Part shown: positions 47,554 to 57,204 of the stretch, piece after piece
How positions within the stretch are numbered: the stretch's first letter is position 1
Layout: every line of letters starts with the position of its first letter
Assembly: GCF_023168165.1 (NCBI RefSeq)
Contig: NZ_BQYJ01000001.1
Span: 930,001 to 994,000 of the forward strand
DNA length: 64,000 bases
Origin: Niallia sp. NCCP-28
Lineage (GTDB): Bacteria > Bacillota > Bacilli > Bacillales > Cytobacillaceae
Direction: 5' to 3'
Program-made: the position numbers and the translations under genes
Notes under the pieces: model-generated
Told to the model about the DNA's origin: nothing
The model's database searches: none
What the model saw: only the letters and a program-made list of their open reading frames with translations

Positions 47554-49266
47554 TTAATTATATTGGTTCTCTTTTTCTTTTTCTTCCAGCACTATTGCTT
47601 CCATTCGTTTTATGCTGCCTGGTTCTACTTCTTCGATTGCTGCAGCAGCTTGACTTAGTGCATCACTATATTTATAGTGCCTAAATGAAGCCTCTGCCTG
47701 AGATAAACTTTTTTCTACTTTCGTATATTTTCTCCGGTACCTGTTTCCATATTGAATGATTTTTTCTGCAAGCATTACTGTTTCCACTAATTTATCTGTC
47801 GCTTCCACTAATGCAGCAACATTGCTTTCTGCCTGTCCAATCAATGTATGTACAGCAGGAATATCCAATGGAGCTTCATTTAAAATAGACTTTAGCTTTT
47901 CTATGCTTTCTTTTGCTTCGTCTATCAGGCTGCTATATTCTTTTGTTACGCCAGGCAAATTGCTATTTGCTACCACTCTAATGGAATTTGCAATCTCTTT
48001 GCTTAATTCTTTCATTTTTTGGCGTGCAAGCACTTCATCTTTTCTTAATGCATAAAATTTGTCAAATAGAACTTGCTGCTCCTGGGCAACAGTTTCCATT
48101 TGTTCCTTTAGAAGCTTTAATTCTTCTGTCAGCACAGTATGCGCTGCTGTCTCATGCATTAGCTTATGTTCCAATACTTCATATTGCTTGAATAGATGCT
48201 TTAGTTTGGTCTCAAGCTTAAATTGCAATTCCAAGTCCTCATTATCAATATGATAGCTTCTTTGCAGCAAGCTGACTTCTTCTTGCAAACGCTCATTAGC
48301 ACCACCTATAGCTGCCAAAATGCCTTTCACCACATCCAGATTTTTAGTGGAATAGTTTTTGGCTATCGCTTCTTTTTCCAATAAATCATATAATAAATCT
48401 AGTTTTTCTTGAACTTCTGCTAGTATGCTTTGAATCCTCTCTACTTCGCCATTCTGCAATAATTCACTGCATAACTTCAATTCTTTTTCTATTTCTTCAA
48501 CTTCCGCCTCCAATTGGATATGCTCCAAAATAAAGCCTTGTTCCAGCATAGCTTTATACCCTTCTTTTAGCTCACTGATTGATTCGGGCAATTTTGTTTT
48601 GCATTCCATTAAAATAGGAGGGATTGCTTCTACTAAAAAGCGAATATACGCTAATTTTTCTTCTATTTGCTGAACAATCTTTCTCGCATCCAAATAATTT
48701 CCGTTTTTTGTATTCTCTTCATAATCATTTAATAAAGAAACTACTTCTTTAAGCATAGCTTCTAATTTAGGTTCCGTTTCTCCAAAAGTATATCGATGTG
48801 CAAGCAATGTCTTTTTGCTTTCTCGATAAGTCTCTTTTAAACCTTCTATTTCTGTTCTATTTTTTTCTTCACTTCCAACAAGATTCTCCAATTCCTGGAG
48901 CATTTTTTCAATTGATTTTTCGATTTGCTCTAATTTCAAATGAATTTTATTTTGATTTTTTTTTACTTTATGTAATTTATATTTATCAATAAATTCTTCT
49001 GTATCAAGGAGCATTTCTTCCACTTCAGGCAATTGGACTGTAACAATATCATCCCATTCGGATCTCCATCGCTCAAACAACTCTTCTGTTTGCCCAATCA
49101 TATTTAGCTGCTTTACCTTAGAAAGTTCTTCTAAAACCGGCCGATTCATAATAGTCATTTTCCGATTTTCCAACTCATCCACTAAACCATAGTATTTTCT
49201 TTTGATAAGATATCCTGACAAGAATAGACATATAATAATGACTACTCCCCCAATTATGTAATCCAT
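47554..49266 (-). CDS. ezrA: Septation ring formation regulator EzrA
   Basis: Membrane-anchored cell-division protein that binds FtsZ and prevents extra Z rings at the poles. The 570 residues start with one N-terminal membrane segment (about 3-22, YIIGGVVIIICLFLSGYLI) with the C-terminal part in the cytoplasm. The rest is almost wholly helical, spectrin-like coiled coil rich in Glu, Lys and Leu. The C-terminal region includes YRRKYTKVEKSLSQAEASF near 512-531, matching the EzrA QNR-patch region in position; the exact QNR motif appears as IQYGNRYRRKY. AGGGGG precedes the ATG. Confidence 0.95.
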   Translation of the reverse strand: MDYIIGGVVIIICLFLSGYLIKRKYYGLVDELENRKMTIMNRPVLEELSKVKQLNMIGQTEELFERWRSEWDDIVTVQLPEVEEMLLDTEEFIDKYKLHKVKKNQNKIHLKLEQIEKSIEKMLQELENLVGSEEKNRTEIEGLKETYRESKKTLLAHRYTFGETEPKLEAMLKEVVSLLNDYEENTKNGNYLDARKIVQQIEEKLAYIRFLVEAIPPILMECKTKLPESISELKEGYKAMLEQGFILEHIQLEAEVEEIEKELKLCSELLQNGEVERIQSILAEVQEKLDLLYDLLEKEAIAKNYSTKNLDVVKGILAAIGGANERLQEEVSLLQRSYHIDNEDLELQFKLETKLKHLFKQYEVLEHKLMHETAAHTVLTEELKLLKEQMETVAQEQQVLFDKFYALRKDEVLARQKMKELSKEIANSIRVVANSNLPGVTKEYSSLIDEAKESIEKLKSILNEAPLDIPAVHTLIGQAESNVAALVEATDKLVETVMLAEKIIQYGNRYRRKYTKVEKSLSQAEASFRHYKYSDALSQAAAAIEEVEPGSIKRMEAIVLEEKEKENQYN

Positions 49267-49675
49267 TTGAAGCCCCCTGTTCTAGCACCGACCATTTTTT
49301 ATTCCTATATCTATAATAAAGGTATGTAAAAGTTCTTTTCATTTGTTTTTATGATACCATGTAAACGTCATTTTTTGACTATTATTTTATATTTTTTTAA
49401 AAGAATTTCTATTGGATTGTGCAGGCATTTAACGAAAGAGAGAAAGAATATCCTTTTTTCTATGATAAAAAACAAAACTTCCTTCTTTTTTAGTAAAATA
49501 AAAAAAGACGGATGAACTCTAACATCCCTCCATCTTTTTTCATTTTTCGCTTTAATTTTCCACTGTGTTAGTCACTATTGTTGATAGAATGGTTTTGATT
49601 TCATCTGGCACACAAATAAAACCAAAATCAGCAGCATAACCCATAGTCTACTTTTTAAAAGAAAGGGAGAAAAAA
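49267..49675. other. Divergent region ezrA / hisJ with an orphan terminator
   Basis: The 409 bases separate divergent genes, yet contain a terminator-like hairpin at about 49500-49542 (AAAAAAGACGGATG...CATCCCTCCATCTTTTTT). On the minus strand a 30-codon opening (49554-49646, MGYAADFGFICVPDE...) ends just before it but lacks a ribosome site. It could be the remnant of a lost gene. Nothing else is seen. Confidence 0.45.
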
Positions 49676-50485
49676 ATGAATACATCAATAAAAAAAGACG
49701 GGCATATTCACACAGCATTTTGTCCGCATGGTACAAAAGATGCATTTAGTGATTATATTGAAAAAGCAATTTCACTAGATTTTTCAGAAATTTCATTCAC
49801 CGAACACGCCCCGCTTCCTGTCGGTTTTATTGACAGCACTCCGACAAAGGACAGCAGTATGGCACGAGAGGATCTCCCGCATTATCTGCAGATGGTCGAA
49901 GAAGCAAAAGACTATTACAAAAATAAAATAAAAATAAATATTGGATTAGAAGTGGATTATATTGAAGGTTTTGAAAAGGAAATCACAAGCTTTTTAAATG
50001 AATGGGGGCCAAAACTCGATGACAGCATTCTCAGTGTACATTTTCTAAAAAACAATATGGCTTATGATTGCGTTGATTATAGTCCTGAACTATTTGCCGC
50101 TATGATTGACCAATATGGGGATGTGGAAGCCATTTATAAACGGTATTTTGAAACAATAAAAAAATCAGTGTTTGCAGATTTAGGACCTTTCAAACCGAAA
50201 CGAATAGGACATATTACATTGGTGCATAAATTCCAGCATAAATTCCCCATTTCTAAAGATTATCGCTCTACTATTATTCAATTATTAGAGGATATAAAAC
50301 AGCAGCAATTAGAACTTGATTATAACGGGGCCGGTTTATATAAACAATTTTGCCAAGAGTCCTATCCCCCAAGCTGGGTCGCTTTAGAAGCAAACAAACG
50401 GCAGATTCCATTGATTTATGGATCAGATGCTCACCAAGCAAAAGATATAGGCCAAGGCTATGACATGTTATTAGGGAATCGATAA
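49676..50485 (+). CDS. hisJ: Histidinol-phosphatase HisJ (PHP family)
   Basis: Removes phosphate from L-histidinol phosphate in histidine synthesis. The 269 residues are of the PHP-domain type found in Bacillus. Metal-binding motifs are visible: DGHIHTAFCPHG (residues 8-19), ISFTEHAPLP, NIGLEVDYIEG, LSVHFLKN, IGHITLVHKF and the final GSDAHQAKDIG. GGGAG precedes the ATG. Its last 15 bases overlap the end of the convergent refZ gene. Located apart from a his operon, as in B. subtilis. Confidence 0.95.
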   Translation: MNTSIKKDGHIHTAFCPHGTKDAFSDYIEKAISLDFSEISFTEHAPLPVGFIDSTPTKDSSMAREDLPHYLQMVEEAKDYYKNKIKINIGLEVDYIEGFEKEITSFLNEWGPKLDDSILSVHFLKNNMAYDCVDYSPELFAAMIDQYGDVEAIYKRYFETIKKSVFADLGPFKPKRIGHITLVHKFQHKFPISKDYRSTIIQLLEDIKQQQLELDYNGAGLYKQFCQESYPPSWVALEANKRQIPLIYGSDAHQAKDIGQGYDMLLGNR

Positions 50486-51094
50486 AGATTCTTTATGAAA
50501 GCAGATCACTTCATCAATCCATCTATAGATTTCTTCTAAATATTTTTTTGCAAAATAAGATTCACGGACATATACATGCAGCACTTCTGTTAAATAAAAT
50601 GCATTAAGAAAAGGCATAGATAATAGACTTTTTAATTGAATGATGCTATAAGAAATCATTTGCTTTTTAAATTGTTTTTTTTCTATGCCTTCTTCTAAAA
50701 TTTTTGTCAAATAAAATCTTTCTTTTACATAATAAGTAGACATAATTTCTCTGACAACTTGAGAGTCAATCGACACTTCCCTTAAAACGAATCTCGTTAA
50801 ATGCGGATGCAAACACTGAAAATGTATAATGGATTCTGCTATCTTCTTTAACTTCTCCGTTGGTTCCAAAAGAATATCCCGATAAACATCTTCTATTTTT
50901 TCTAAATATTTTTCAAAATAGCTTGTAAAACAGTATTCTAGCAGCCCATGTTTTCCATTAAAATAATAAGAAATATTTGCCACATTTACATGAGCATGCG
51001 ATGCTATATCTCTTATAGAAGTCCCATCATATCCATTTCTGTTAAAAAGTGTAATTGCTGCTTCTATTATAGAATCTTTCGAATTTCTTTTCAT
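50471..51094 (-). CDS. refZ: TetR-family regulator RefZ
   Basis: DNA-binding protein that in B. subtilis, early in sporulation, helps position the division septum and capture the right part of the chromosome by binding motifs near the origin. The 207 residues have an N-terminal TetR helix-turn-helix (residues 5-50: TSIRDIASHAHVNVANISYYF) and a divergent all-helical C-terminal domain. AGAGGAG precedes the ATG. A candidate SigH promoter with a Spo0A box lies upstream, in line with its early-sporulation expression. Position next to hisJ and ytsP supports RefZ (yttP). The convergent overlap with hisJ is 15 bases. Confidence 0.9.
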   Translation of the reverse strand: MKRNSKDSIIEAAITLFNRNGYDGTSIRDIASHAHVNVANISYYFNGKHGLLEYCFTSYFEKYLEKIEDVYRDILLEPTEKLKKIAESIIHFQCLHPHLTRFVLREVSIDSQVVREIMSTYYVKERFYLTKILEEGIEKKQFKKQMISYSIIQLKSLLSMPFLNAFYLTEVLHVYVRESYFAKKYLEEIYRWIDEVICFHKESLSIP

Positions 51095-51229
51095 ATCATT
51101 TCTCCTCTCTTGCTAATATCAGAAATATATGGTTGAATAAATCAATCTTCTGCTTTTAAAAGATGTCTGCATTTAAAGAATGTAAAAAAAATCTTCTTAT
51201 TCATTTGAGGTTAAAATAATATATATTAT

Positions 51230-51273
51230 TACTTCTTGCTAAATAAGAACAATCCTTCAATAGAATCTCGACA
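51230..51273 (-). promoter_or_regulatory. Candidate SigH promoter and Spo0A box of refZ
   Basis: On the minus strand GAAGGATTG (51250-51258), 12 bases, AAGAAGTA (51230-51237) fits the SigH pattern RNAGGAWWW-11/12-RNGAATWW with one mismatch per half. TGTCGAG at 51267-51273, next to the -35, matches the Spo0A box TGTCGAA in six of seven bases. Both inputs are known for B. subtilis refZ. Confidence 0.5.
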
Positions 51274-51341
51274 AAGTTTCCTCCTTTTCAACTTTTTTTG
51301 CTAAAATAAAAATAATTTATGAAGAAAGATAGGTGTTTACC

Positions 51342-51821
51342 ATGTTTAACGTCGAAATATATAATGGCAATCGAGAGGAAAAATACCAATTAGTAGTAAA
51401 ACAGTTAAAAGCTCTTCTCGAAGGAGAAAAAAATGCTATTGCCAATCTTGCTAATGCTTCTGCTTTATTAAATCAATTTTTAGATCGCATTAATTGGGTT
51501 GGTTTTTATTTAGTAGAAGATGGAGAGCTTGTTCTTGGTCCTTTCCAAGGTCTCCCTGCATGTGTAAGAATCCCTTTTGGCAGAGGCGTTTGTGGAACTG
51601 CTGCAAGTAAACAGGAAACAGTTAGAGTAGAGGATGTTCACCTTTTTCCTGGACATATTGCATGCGACGCCGCTAGTCAATCAGAAATTGTGGTTCCAAT
51701 AATTAAAAATGGTACATTAATTGGCGTTTTAGATATCGATTCCCCAGAAAAAAATCGTTTTGATGAAATAGACCAAAAATATTTACAAATTTTCACTGAA
51801 ACATTAGTAGAATATCTATAA
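51342..51821 (+). CDS. ytsP: GAF-domain free methionine-(R)-sulfoxide reductase, YtsP
   Basis: Small GAF protein expected to reduce free methionine-R-sulfoxide. The 159 residues cover a single GAF domain. The three conserved cysteines are visible in GLPACVRIPFGRGVCGTAA and HIACDAASQSEIVVPI, with the spacing of the fRMsr family, and NWVGFYL is typical of it. I chose the ATG of MFNVEIYN; a GTG three codons earlier lies inside the AGGTG ribosome site. It is divergent from refZ. Its terminator has been duplicated around an insertion-sequence remnant. Confidence 0.92.
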   Translation: MFNVEIYNGNREEKYQLVVKQLKALLEGEKNAIANLANASALLNQFLDRINWVGFYLVEDGELVLGPFQGLPACVRIPFGRGVCGTAASKQETVRVEDVHLFPGHIACDAASQSEIVVPIIKNGTLIGVLDIDSPEKNRFDEIDQKYLQIFTETLVEYL

Positions 51822-51840
51822 ACTTTTTCAACATACCAAA

Positions 51841-51864
51841 AAACCTGGTTTAAGAACCAGGTTT
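51841..51864 (+). terminator. ytsP terminator hairpin, left copy of a 24-bp direct repeat
   Basis: AAACCTGG...CCAGGTTT forms a stem-loop 19 bases after the ytsP stop. It recurs exactly at 52319-52342. This copy keeps the A tract on its left but has lost the T tract, which is replaced by the IS end CAGACTGTAGAC. Confidence 0.85.
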
Positions 51865-52318
51865 CAGACTGTAGACAAACGCCCCTTAAAAAGAAGTTTG
51901 TTTACAGTTTTTTTATTATAAATAGGATTGTTGATTTCCGTTTCAGGGGTTCGCTTTCCACAGGGCGAGCGCCGAGCCGCTTCGCTCCTGCAGGGTCTCG
52001 GACTGTCTCGCTAATCCCGTAGGAGTCTCACCCCTTCCACTCCAACCAACTGGTTTTCAATCTATTTCGTATAAAAATTTGAATAGATTGGCTTTAAAAT
52101 AGAAAAAGATACATAACAGAGGTGACATCATGCTTTCTAAACATTCTTCTATCCAAGATCAATTAGAAAGAATCGCTTTAGATCCATTAGTTCCAGCCAA
52201 TCATTTAGTTCGCAAAATCGAAGCGGCACTTGATTTCTCGTTTATTTATGATTTAGCGAAAGATATGTACTCAGATATAGGTCGACCAAGTATTGTCCCA
52301 GCTGTATTAGTTAAACTG
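51865..52318 (+). mobile_element. IS1182-type insertion sequence remnant
   Basis: The 454-bp remnant starts with CAGACTGTAGACAAAC, followed by a complementary GTTTGTTTACAGT and T tract (a built-in terminator), a GC-rich non-coding leader (51945-52055) and the first 62 codons of an IS1182-type transposase. The right end is deleted: the transposase frame runs straight into the second copy of the 24-bp terminator repeat. The repeat copies at both borders look like target duplication. Confidence 0.8.
51868..51916 (+). terminator. Terminator-like hairpin at the left end of the IS remnant
   Basis: ACTGTAGACAAAC and GTTTGTTTACAGT form a 13-bp stem (one mismatched or wobble pair) followed by seven T residues. 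The element's terminal repeat is one arm. It would shield the transposase gene from outside transcription. Confidence 0.65.
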
Positions 52319-52360
52319 AAACCTGGTTTAAGAACCAGGTTTTTATGGATCTTCTTATAA
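52130..52360 (+). pseudogene. Truncated IS1182-family transposase
   Basis: The first 62 or so residues match the N-terminus of IS1182-family DDE transposases of Bacillus: MLSKHSSIQDQLERI, LDPLVPANHLVRKIEAALDF, YDLAKDMYSDIGRPSIVPAV. At VKL the frame leaves the family sequence and reads through the terminator hairpin (KPGLRTRFLWIFL), then stops. The full protein would have over 400 residues, so this is an inactive fragment. AGAGGTGACATC provides a good ribosome site before the ATG. Confidence 0.85.
52319..52345 (+). terminator. ytsP terminator hairpin, right copy
   Basis: Exact repeat of the 24-base stem-loop at 51841-51864, here with the TTTTTA tract. The original, uninterrupted terminator can be rebuilt by joining the left copy's A tract to this copy's T tract. 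Confidence 0.85.
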
Positions 52361-52419
52361 AAATTTCACATCTGAACATGTATCCACTCCAGCTATAATA
52401 AATCTCTATTATATTTAAA

Positions 52420-54297
52420 CTACTCGTTTACAAAATCCATGGTTTGCACGACTACTTTATCTTTTCCTGTTTCTTTAGCCACATACAAAGCTTTATCTGC
52501 CCGTTTAAAAATAGAATGATAGTCATCTTTTGTCTCTTTATTCCAGTAGGATACACCACAAGATATGGTTACAGATGGACTCGTTTCTGCTCTTACTTTG
52601 GCAACAAGTCTTTCTGCAATGCTAACCCCTAGCTGCAGCGGCACTTTTGGCAAATATACAGCTAATTCTTCTCCTCCCCATCTCGAACCAATATCGGATC
52701 CTCTAATATTTTCATTAATAATATCAGCAACTTGTATAATTATTTCATCGCCTATTTGATGACCATAAGTATCATTCACTGCCTTAAAATTATCAATATC
52801 AATTAAAATAAATGTTCCTTCTGGATCTGCTTTTATAGAACATTGAACTTTTTCATCAAGAAAATTTCTCGAATAAAGTTTTGTGAGATGATCAGTAACT
52901 ACAAGTTTTTCCAGTTCTTCTCTAAGCATGGAGTTTGTTAAAGCTAATGTAGAGTGATGAATTAGTGATTGTAATAATTTAAATGTTTCAAATGAAAAAT
53001 GATAAGGAGACGGATGCATCACCAAAGAAAATCCTTTTAGAAGCCCTGTTTGCATCATCGGAATTGCCATAATGGATTTGTATTTAGCTGTTTTTTGCTG
53101 TGGAAATTCAAAATCTCCGATAAATAAGGAATCCTTTTCCAATTTAATTTTTTCTTTAAAATGCTGAATATATGCTTCTGCATCTTTTGTGTGAAAAAAG
53201 GTTGTGCTGCCTACCAATACAGACATAGCATTAGATTCAGAAGAAAAAAGAATGAATCCCACTTCTTCGGCATTAAAACTAGAAGATATTCGCTCAGAAA
53301 TATATTTCATCATTTCTGTTAAACGTAAATTTGAATTGAGTCGATGCGTTGTTTCATTTATTAATTGCAAATCAGAAACCAATTTTTTGGATTGCTGATA
53401 TAATTGGGCGTTTTCTACAGCACTTCCTGCTGTGTTGGCTAATAGCGTAATAAATTCTTTTTCGCTTTTCGGAAAATCAACAGTTTTTGGGCCGATTACT
53501 TGCAGCACTCCATAGACGCCTTGCTTTCCTTTTAAAGGCGCATATAAAACAGCTTGTCTTTCTTCCCTTGAATTTTCAAACTGAACTTGACCAGTAACAT
53601 ATGCTTCTAGCGCAGCAATATTTTCACTATCATATTCCAAGTCTTTTATCGGCAAATCTCCACGGCTATTATTATCATGAGACAATAACAAGTAGTAAGA
53701 AAATGTAGGATATATTTCCTGCAGTGTATAAATAACTTCACCAAGCACATCTTCCATTTTCATGGAAGAATGAAATTTTTCTGTTACCCTAAATAATAGT
53801 TTGTACTTTCTTTCTTCAGTTACAATTTTTACCAAACTTTGTATCTTATAGAGAAATAAGCTGCATTCCTCACTAAGAATTTCTAATAAAGAATCACTGT
53901 AGCTGATTTTTTGCCCTGTATCGCTGCTTCTTATAACAAAAAAGCTATTTATCCCATCTTTATGTTTTAATGGCAATAAAATATCATATTTATTAAATGC
54001 TTCTGCCTCGCATGATTGACGATGGACCTTCTGGGACATCAGCAATTGACGGAACTTTAAATAATTCGGAATATTAGGAAAAAACTGAGAGGAATCCGTT
54101 GCTGCTTCTATTCTCCAATGATCATCCCCCTCCTTACAACTATATAAAGCAATGTCCTTGGCATGCAAAACATTTTTTATTGTGCCTAACATTTCATCAA
54201 GTAATTGGATGTAGCTTAAATTATGACTATTTGTATCAACAATATCAAAAAAACGGCTTTTTAGTTTTAATATTATTTGGTGGCCAAGCATGTCCAT
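52420..54297 (-). CDS. dgcP: Diguanylate cyclase DgcP (GAF-GGDEF)
   Basis: Makes cyclic di-GMP, which favours sessile growth over motility in Bacillus. The 625 residues have no membrane segment. GAF-like sensor modules occupy about residues 20-150, 165-300 and 310-455, and a GGDEF domain covers about 460-620. The active-site motif is GGEEL (SRWGGEELAVYLPK, near 545), a catalytically valid variant; the metal site IDIDNFKAVNDTYGH lies near 500-515. An RxxD product-inhibition site was not identified. AGGTGATG precedes the ATG. Position between ytsP and rpsD matches B. subtilis ytrP/dgcP. Confidence 0.92.
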   Translation of the reverse strand: MDMLGHQIILKLKSRFFDIVDTNSHNLSYIQLLDEMLGTIKNVLHAKDIALYSCKEGDDHWRIEAATDSSQFFPNIPNYLKFRQLLMSQKVHRQSCEAEAFNKYDILLPLKHKDGINSFFVIRSSDTGQKISYSDSLLEILSEECSLFLYKIQSLVKIVTEERKYKLLFRVTEKFHSSMKMEDVLGEVIYTLQEIYPTFSYYLLLSHDNNSRGDLPIKDLEYDSENIAALEAYVTGQVQFENSREERQAVLYAPLKGKQGVYGVLQVIGPKTVDFPKSEKEFITLLANTAGSAVENAQLYQQSKKLVSDLQLINETTHRLNSNLRLTEMMKYISERISSSFNAEEVGFILFSSESNAMSVLVGSTTFFHTKDAEAYIQHFKEKIKLEKDSLFIGDFEFPQQKTAKYKSIMAIPMMQTGLLKGFSLVMHPSPYHFSFETFKLLQSLIHHSTLALTNSMLREELEKLVVTDHLTKLYSRNFLDEKVQCSIKADPEGTFILIDIDNFKAVNDTYGHQIGDEIIIQVADIINENIRGSDIGSRWGGEELAVYLPKVPLQLGVSIAERLVAKVRAETSPSVTISCGVSYWNKETKDDYHSIFKRADKALYVAKETGKDKVVVQTMDFVNE

Positions 54298-54736
54298 TTA
54301 ATCATCACCTAATTCATCTAACTATTTCATTCTATTTATCGGTCATATTAATAAATTTTGATGGATACAATTCTTCATTTTGTTTTAATGGCCAATTAAT
54401 ATACACACACCTTGAGAAGAATTATAATGATTGGTCATATTTATCTTTTCCACCTCTATATTTGAGATGACAATAAATGCTCCTATTTTTTGCTAAATAA
54501 TTATCGCAACCCCAAAAAATCCCATAAATGTTTTTTACTCTATATAAATATCTAATTTATTTCTATTAATTATATCATATGGCAATATAATCAGGCCAAA
54601 AATGAAAAATAATTTTTTTCAGGAAAAATGCTTTTAAAGCAAAGGTCATGTTGATGAATAATGTAAAATGAAACAACACCGATGAAGTGTTTGACTATAG
54701 ACTGAATAAAAAACAGCAGAATTAGCTAGCCTCTGC
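54298..54736. other. Non-coding divergent region dgcP / rpsD
   Basis: About 440 AT-rich bases with no credible gene. Must contain the dgcP promoter. No repeat or known RNA motif was recognised in this part. Confidence 0.5.
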
Positions 54737-54766
54737 TTGACATTCTATCATCTAAAGTCATATAAT
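54737..54766 (+). promoter_or_regulatory. SigA promoter of rpsD
   Basis: TTGACA at 54737 and TATAAT at 54761 are both perfect consensus hexamers with an 18-base spacer. Transcription would start near 54773, leaving a leader of about 180 bases. Confidence 0.85.
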
Positions 54767-54772
54767 ACTCTT

Positions 54773-54955
54773 TGTGTAAAATATTGCAGCATATGTAAAA
54801 TACTTTACTGTTTCATTTTATTCCTCAATCTTATTGATGGTGTATTGTGTAACCCTTAGCTGCTAGGGCGAAGGTACATGAAGATAAAATGTGCAGAAAG
54901 AAACGTTGCATCTGTTTTTATTTTACCAAATAAAAACATGAAGGAGGAGTCTATA
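54773..54955 (+). promoter_or_regulatory. Probable S4-binding autoregulatory leader of rpsD
   Basis: The 183-base leader contains the hairpin CCCTTAGCTGCTAGGG near 54855, a second pairing between ACAT and ATGT segments, and GTTTTTATTT/AAATAAAAAC just before the AAGGAGGAG ribosome site. In Bacillus, S4 represses its own gene through such a leader. The exact pseudoknot was not derived here. Confidence 0.5.
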
Positions 54956-55558
54956 ATGGCTCGATATACAGGTCCAAGCTGGAAACTTTCTCGTCGTCTT
55001 GGAATTTCATTAAGCGGTACTGGTAAGGAGTTAGATAAACGCCCTTACGCACCAGGACAACATGGTCCAAACCAACGCAAAAAATTATCAGAATACGGTT
55101 TACAATTACAAGAAAAACAAAAATTACGTCATATGTATGGTGTGAACGAACGCCAATTCCGTAATTTATTTGATATCGCTGGCAAAATGCCTGGTAAACA
55201 CGGTGAAAACTTCATGGCACTTTTAGAAACTCGCCTTGATAACGTTGTTTATCGTTTAGGTCTTGCTCGCACTCGTCGTCAAGCACGTCAGCTTGTAAAC
55301 CATGGTCATATTTTAGTTGATGGTTCTCGTGTTGATATCCCATCATACCGTCTAAAATCAGGCCAAACTATCACTTTGCGTGAAAAATCTCGCAACCTTG
55401 ATATTGTGAAAGAAGCAGTGGAAGTAAATAACTTCGTACCTGATTTCTTAACATTTGATGCTGATAAATTAGAAGGTTCATTCACTCGTTTACCAGAACG
55501 TTCTGAATTGCCAGCAGAAATTAACGAAGCTCTTATCGTTGAGTTCTACTCTCGTTAA
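54956..55558 (+). CDS. rpsD: 30S ribosomal protein S4
   Basis: Primary 16S rRNA-binding protein that starts small-subunit assembly and has a role in decoding accuracy. The 200 residues match the B. subtilis length. The N-terminus [16 protein letters not shown] and the S4 RNA-binding domain at about 90-155 ([29 protein letters not shown], cited by its start and end) are diagnostic. The ATG is placed by AAGGAGGAG; a longer open frame from 54878 lies in the leader RNA. As in Bacillus, it is a monocistronic gene away from the ribosomal operons, with its own promoter and terminator. Confidence 0.98.
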   Translation: MARYTGPSWKLSRRLGISLSGTGKELDKRPYAPGQHGPNQRKKLSEYGLQLQEKQKLRHMYGVNERQFRNLFDIAGKMPGKHGENFMALLETRLDNVVYRLGLARTRRQARQLVNHGHILVDGSRVDIPSYRLKSGQTITLREKSRNLDIVKEAVEVNNFVPDFLTFDADKLEGSFTRLPERSELPAEINEALIVEFYSR

Positions 55559-55577
55559 TAGATTGTTAATATTTATG

Positions 55578-55616
55578 TTAAACCCTAGAAGCCTCTATTC
55601 GGCTCTAGGGTTTTTT
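55578..55616 (+). terminator. Terminator after rpsD
   Basis: AAACCCTAGAAGCC...GGCTCTAGGGTTTTTT, a strong stem with six T residues, 20 bases past the rpsD stop codon. Confidence 0.92.
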
Positions 55617-55698
55617 CATCTCCACTGATTGTTAATTGAGACCTCTGGAATTATAGTCACACAGATGTTGCCACAAAATATAGGTGCTATAAATAAAC

Positions 55699-55756
55699 CT
55701 GTCTACTTTTTATCAGGCTTTTGCAGGCAATTCTCTATACGCCTAGATTTCTCCTT
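55699..55756 (+). repeat. Dispersed repeat, copy 2
   Basis: CTGTCTACTTTTTATCAGGC, TTTTGCAGGCAATTC and CTAGATTT match copy 1 at 42731-42788 on the opposite strand. It lies between the convergent rpsD and tyrS terminators. No coding frame; nothing else was recognised in the 308-base gap. Confidence 0.65.
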
Positions 55757-55807
55757 TCTTTTATTATCCATCCCTTAGGTGAGATCAAACTCTCGATAAT
55801 GGATGGC

Positions 55808-55837
55808 AAAAAAGGCTTCTCTTTTAAAAGAGAAGCC
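55808..55837 (-). terminator. Terminator after tyrS
   Basis: GGCTTCTCTTTT/AAAAGAGAAGCC is a perfect 24-base palindrome followed by TTTTTT on the minus strand, 30 bases past the tyrS stop. Confidence 0.9.
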
Positions 55838-55866
55838 CAGGCTCTTAACCGGAACACCTTTTGGCA

Positions 55867-57138
<1,272 letters not shown>

Positions 57139-57204
57139 TTATTTAATAGTTTTCTCTCAAACTATATTGATCATTATTATTTCCCTTAAAATATTCCTTT
57201 TGCA

